Under the pieces are notes generated by a model. That model did not search any database. It worked only from the letters and a program-made list of their open reading frames with translations, and was not told the DNA's origin. DNA of 64,000 nucleotides, taken from contig CAZECM010000002.1 in NCBI GenBank assembly GCA_964510785.1, positions 62,001 through 126,000 of the forward strand, in the 5' to 3' direction. Positions within the stretch are counted from its first letter, which is position 1. The number at the start of each line of letters is the position of its first letter. The position numbers and the translations under genes were made by a program. Positions 60,889 to 64,000 of this stretch are shown here, in pieces. Source of the DNA: JAAYZM01 sp964510785 (GTDB lineage: Bacteria; Actinomycetota; Actinomycetes; Actinomycetales; Cellulomonadaceae).

Positions 60889-61848
60889 GTGCGCCGAGCA
60901 GTACTGTCCCCGATCGCTGTCGTCCTCGGGGCGTCGCTCGTCCTCGTCGGGTGCGCCTCCAACAGCCCCTCGGACGACACCGACACGAGCGGCACGCCGT
61001 CGGCCACCGCTCCGGAGGCCCAGGCGACCCTGTCCGCCGACGTCCCCGCCGACCGGCTGCCGACCGCTTCCGGAGCGTTCGGCGAGAAGCCCGAGTTCAC
61101 GTTTCCCTCCTCGACCCACCTCGCCGACGGCGCCATCCAGGTGCTCTCCGAGGGCGACGGCGTCGTCGTCGAGGCCGGTGACCTGCTGCTCGCGAACTAC
61201 CTCGGCCAGGTGTGGGACGGCGAGGTCTTCGACAACTCCTACGACCGTGGCGAGCCCGCCGCGTTCCCGATCGGTGCCGGCTACGTCGTGACCGGCTGGG
61301 ACCAGGGTCTCGTGGGCCAGAAGGTCGGCTCGCGCGTGCTGCTGTCCCTGCCGCCGTCGCTCGGCTACGGCGCCACCGGCAACCCGAACGCCGGGATCGA
61401 GGGCACGGACACCATCGTCTTCGTGGTCGACATCGTGGACACGTTCGGGGCCTCCGCCGCGGGCGAGGCCGACGCCACCCCCGGCGACGCGCTGCCCGCC
61501 GACGGGCCCCAGGTGACGGGCGCGCTCGGCGAGCCGGCGACGCTGACGCTCCCCGAGGGTGCCGCGGCGCCCACCGAGCAGGGTCTTGTCCACCTCGGCA
61601 CGGGTTCCGGGGCGGCCGTAGCCGACGGCGACCAGGTCGTGGTGCACTACGCGATCGAGTCCTTCGACGAGAACGAGGGGTACTCCTCCTGGACCAACGG
61701 CACGCCCGAGCAGCTCCCGGTGAGCGCCGGTTCGCCCCTCGAGGAGCTCGTGGGGGTGCCGGTCGGCAGCCGCGTCCTGATCACGGTGCCCGAGGCCACG
61801 GGCCAGGCCGCCTTCGTCATCGTGATGGACGTCATCGCGATCACCTGA
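60889..61848 (+). CDS. FKBP-type peptidyl-prolyl isomerase lipoprotein
   Basis: A 319-residue lipoprotein: signal peptide with lipobox LVGC (Cys22), a disordered Thr/Ser/Asp linker, then an FKBP domain (about 95-185) with YLGQVWDGEVFDNSYDRGEPAAFPIG, VVTGWDQGLVGQKVGSRVLLSLPPSLGYG and TIVFVVDIVD. A second, weaker FKBP-like half (about 225-318) has HYAIESFDE and GVPVGSRVLITVPEATGQAAFVIVMDV but lacks part of the active loop. It probably assists folding of exported proteins at the outer membrane face. GTG 60889 has GGAG seven bases upstream. Confidence 0.9.
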   Translation: MRRAVLSPIAVVLGASLVLVGCASNSPSDDTDTSGTPSATAPEAQATLSADVPADRLPTASGAFGEKPEFTFPSSTHLADGAIQVLSEGDGVVVEAGDLLLANYLGQVWDGEVFDNSYDRGEPAAFPIGAGYVVTGWDQGLVGQKVGSRVLLSLPPSLGYGATGNPNAGIEGTDTIVFVVDIVDTFGASAAGEADATPGDALPADGPQVTGALGEPATLTLPEGAAAPTEQGLVHLGTGSGAAVADGDQVVVHYAIESFDENEGYSSWTNGTPEQLPVSAGSPLEELVGVPVGSRVLITVPEATGQAAFVIVMDVIAIT

Positions 61849-61867
61849 GTCCCCCACCTCCCTCCTT

Positions 61868-61936
61868 GCCGAGGTAGTGAGGATTCCCCGAGGTAGTGAC
61901 TCCGCAATCACTTGCTCGGGGAATCCTCACGACTTC
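61868..61936 (+). repeat. GAGGTAG palindromic element, copy B, intergenic
   Basis: The left arm starting GAGGTAGTGAGGATTCC (61871-61891) pairs with 61916-61936 at 19 of 21 positions. Bases 61868-61912 are identical to 42695-42739 of copy A. It lies between the convergent FKBP and ispH genes, where it may also act as a terminator hairpin. Confidence 0.8.
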
Positions 61937-62003
61937 GCGAGCTCACACGGGCAGTCGCCTGGGAGGACGGGCGCCTCGGGGGGCGCCGTCGGGCACGAAG
62001 TGC

Positions 62004-63039
62004 CTAGGAGACGTGGTCGATCTTGAGCTCGGGGCGCTCGCCCCGGCGCGGGCGCGGGGGCGCCTGGCCCGCGGCCTTGAGGTCGGCGCGCAGCTCGCGC
62101 GGCAGCGAGAACATGAGGTCCTCCGTGGCGGTCCGCACCTCCTCGACGTCGGCGTAGCCGTGCTCGGCGAGCAGCTCGATGACCTCGCGCACGAGGATCT
62201 CGGGCACGGAGGCGCCGGAGGTCAGTCCCACCGTCGTCACGCCGTCGAACCACGCGGGATCGATCTCGGCCGCGTAGTCGACGAGGTAGGAGGCGTCCGC
62301 CCCGGCGTCGAGAGCGACCTCGACCAGGCGCACCGAGTTCGAGGAGTTCGTCGAGCCGACGACGATGACGAGCTCGCAGGCCGGCGCGAGCTTCTTGACG
62401 GCCACCTGGCGGTTCTGGGTGGCGTAGCAGATGTCGTCGCTCGGCGGGTCCTGCAGCTTCGGGAAGCGGTCGCGCAGGCGGCGGANNNNNNNNNNCCATG
62501 GTCTCGTCGACCGAGAGCGTGGTCTGCGAGAGCCAGATGACCTTCTCGGGGTCGCGCACCTCGACGGCGTCGACGTCGTCCGGGGAGTTGACGACCTGGA
62601 TGTGCTCGGGCGCCTCGCCGTGCGTGCCCTCGACCTCCTCGTGGCCCTCGTGGCCGATGAGCAGGATGTCGTAGTCGTCGCTCGCGAAGCGGACCGCTTC
62701 CTTGTGGACCTTCGTGACGAGGGGGCACGTCGCGTCGATCGTCTGCAGGTTGCGCACCGCCGCAGCCGCGTGGACCGCCGGGGAGACGCCGTGCGCCGAG
62801 AACACGACGCGCGCGCCCTCGGGCACCTCGTCGGTCTCGTTGACGAAGATCGCGCCCCGCTTGGCGAGCGTCTCGACCACGAACTTGTTGTGGACGATCT
62901 CCTTGCGCACGTACACGGGCGCACCGTAGTGGTCGAGCGCCTTCTCGACCGCGATCACCGCTCGGTCCACACCCGCGCAGTACCCACGAGGGGCGGCGAG
63001 CAGGACGCGCTTGGCGCCGGGCATCGAGGTAGCAGTCAC
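62004..63039 (-). CDS. ispH: 4-hydroxy-3-methylbut-2-enyl diphosphate reductase, interrupted by assembly gap
   Basis: IspH of the MEP isoprenoid pathway. The three iron-sulfur cysteines are visible in APRGYCAGVDRA, TIDATCPLVTKVH and PSDDICYATQNRQ; HGVSPAVH and the SNSVRLVEVA substrate-binding stretch are present. Ten N (62486-62495) lie between SVDETM and RRLRDRF. With ten bases the two halves are out of frame; six real bases (coding one ETV-like triplet with the flanks) would restore it. GTG 63039 lies seven bases after TAGGAT, a leaderless start. Confidence 0.92.
62486..62495. other. Assembly gap of ten N within ispH
   Basis: A run of ten N. It is probably a fixed-size placeholder: the conserved protein expects nine coding bases between ATG(Met) and CGC(Arg), of which three are present beside the N, leaving six. 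Confidence 0.9.
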
Positions 63040-63052
63040 GCTCCCCATCCTA
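63040..63052 (-). promoter_or_regulatory. Leaderless promoter of ispH
   Basis: On the minus strand TAGGAT (63052-63047), seven bases, then GTG 63039. Confidence 0.55.
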
Positions 63053-63096
63053 AGCCGCGCCCCGTCGGCCCCTCCCGCCCCCGTCGCAGCCCGAGC

Positions 63097-63220
63097 TCGC
63101 TTGAGCCGTCCGCGCACTCCTTGGTACTCAAGCGACATAGCTCGCGCAACGCGCCGCGCGACACGCCGAGGGGCCCGCGCAGCCAGGTCACTCTGGCCCC
63201 AGGGAGTGCGCGGACGGCTC
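63097..63220. repeat. Nested inverted repeats between ispH and xseA
   Basis: GAGCCGTCCGCGCACTCC (63103-63120) is a perfect 18-base inverse of 63203-63220. A second perfect pair, TCGCTTGAG (63097-63105) and CTCAAGCGA (63127-63135), overlaps the left arm. The spacer of about 80 bases holds no gene. It could be a small palindromic mobile element or a two-state RNA/DNA structure. Confidence 0.65.
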
Positions 63221-63250
63221 GTGTGGGTGGGGCGTGGGAAGGTGGGGGCC

Positions 63251-64000
63251 ATGGGAGAGAGTGCGCTGCCGAGGCTGGCCGGGGAGACGACGTCGGAGCG
63301 GCCGTGGCCCGTACGCCACCTCAACCCGAAGATCGGCGACTACGTCGCGAAGATGCCCGCGCTGTGGGTCGAGGGCCAGGTCCTCAATCTCAAGAAGTGG
63401 AACTCGCTCTACTTCCTGACGCTGCGGGACACCGATCTCGACATGTCCATCAACGTCACGATCCCCGTGGCGACCCTGCAGCGCGCGGTCCCGGACGGCC
63501 AGCGCGTCGAGGACGGCACGCGCCTTGTGCTGCACGCCAAGCCCAGCTTCCACGCCAAGCGCGGCTCGCTCGGCCTGCAGGCGGACGACGCCCGGCTCGT
63601 GGGCATCGGCGAGCTGCTCGCCCAGATCGAGCGGCTCAAGGGCGTGCTCGCCGCGGAGGGCCTGTTCGCCCCCGAGCGCAAGCGGCCGCTGCCGTTCCTG
63701 CCCGCCGTGATCGGGCTCGTGTGCGCGCAGCAGGGCGAGGCGGAGCACGACGTCGTCAACAACGCCCGCGCACGCTGGCCCGCGGTCGAGTTCGAGATCC
63801 GCCGCGTCACGGTCCAGGGCCCGCAAGCGGTCCCATCGGTGAGCGCAGCCATCGCCGAGCTCGACCAGGACCCGCGGGTCGAGGTGATCGTCGTGGCCCG
63901 CGGCGGCGGTTCCTTCGAGGACCTGCTGCCCTTCAGCAACGAGGCGCTCGTCCGGGCGGCCGCCGCGTGCCGGACGCCGCTCGTCAGCGCGATCGGCCAC
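63251..64000 (+). CDS. xseA: Exodeoxyribonuclease VII large subunit, 3' partial
   Basis: The first 250 residues of XseA, cut by the window end. An OB-fold nucleic-acid-binding domain (about 22-125, with VRHLNPKIGDYVAKMPALWVEGQV split over strands) is followed by the start of the catalytic domain: LPAVIGLV, a region where homologues read GRASAAERD but here is AQQGEAEHD, then DVVNNARARWPAVEF and VVARGGGSFEDLLPFSNE. The enzyme degrades single-stranded DNA from both ends with XseB. ATG 63251 follows GGTGGGGG. The catalytic residues beyond the edge cannot be judged. Confidence 0.92.
   Translation, partial: MGESALPRLAGETTSERPWPVRHLNPKIGDYVAKMPALWVEGQVLNLKKWNSLYFLTLRDTDLDMSINVTIPVATLQRAVPDGQRVEDGTRLVLHAKPSFHAKRGSLGLQADDARLVGIGELLAQIERLKGVLAAEGLFAPERKRPLPFLPAVIGLVCAQQGEAEHDVVNNARARWPAVEFEIRRVTVQGPQAVPSVSAAIAELDQDPRVEVIVVARGGGSFEDLLPFSNEALVRAAAACRTPLVSAIGH

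Noticed and set aside
1..64000. CRISPR array
   Set aside because: The only regularly spaced repeats (28295-28363) number three with a 23-base period and no spacers of proper length; no cas genes are visible.
1..64000. tRNA or rRNA genes, including at possible island ends
   Set aside because: No cloverleaf-like segment with a T-loop GGTTCAAATCC-type box was recognised near 4924-5007, 9258, 26831-28597 or elsewhere by eye; a covariance search would be decisive.

Overview
The window is very GC-rich (roughly 70% or more in most genes) with GTG and TTG starts, a WhiB1 regulator, a PdtaS-type sensor kinase, LytR-CpsA-Psr proteins, a TagF-like teichoic-acid polymerase and many apparently leaderless promoters (TAnnnT followed 6-7 nt later by ATG/GTG). 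This points to an actinobacterium; gene content fits Micrococcales, perhaps near Cellulomonadaceae, but the genus is inference. A run of ten N inside ispH shows that it is a draft assembly.

Layout. 1-4923: cell-wall polymer genes (MurG-like glycosyltransferase fragment, unknown protein, GT2 glycosyltransferase, TagF-like polymerase). 5008-6587: less GC-rich AbiEi/AbiEii type IV toxin-antitoxin pair. 6782-9261: two LCP-family ligases. 9258-26830: a compact catabolic block with two minus-strand operons and one plus-strand operon. One minus operon holds GntR, enoyl-CoA hydratase, thiolase, DUF35, and two CaiB/BaiF CoA-transferases. The other holds a ferric/spermidine-type ABC transporter, two MmgE/PrpD proteins, a 2-hydroxyacid dehydrogenase and an NTF2-like protein. 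The plus operon holds an MFS carrier, an isopropylmalate/tartrate dehydrogenase-like enzyme and an aldehyde dehydrogenase. Together they look like uptake, CoA activation, hydration and thiolytic cleavage of an unidentified carboxylic acid, possibly a substituted succinate or unsaturated dicarboxylate.

26867-29922: a scar-like zone with a small XRE regulator under paired palindromic operators, a truncated and twice-frameshifted ATPase/DUF4143 pseudogene, three 23-bp tandem repeats and a UDP-glucose 6-dehydrogenase gene broken by a small internal deletion. 29950-34172: a secreted unknown protein, galE, purE, purK and gtrA. 34167-41715: an OmpR-type two-component pair, a NarL-type pair, and an ABC exporter of MacB/FtsX type. 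41804-46380: a large FHA-FtsK/SpoIIIE protein of EssC/EccC type and a small membrane protein. 46597-51034: whiB1, pdtaS, DUF2505, a LacI regulator and paired FluC fluoride channels. 51115-59312: a leader peptide, two giant FtsX-like permeases and two ATPases. 59492-64000: a Glu/Leu dehydrogenase, an FKBP lipoprotein, ispH and the start of xseA.

The most unusual non-gene signal is a family of GAGGTAG-flanked palindromes. Two copies share 45 identical bases; one is intergenic and the other lies in frame inside the FHA-FtsK gene. A relative supplies the stop codon of an ABC ATPase gene. A different 18-bp perfect inverted repeat lies between ispH and xseA.
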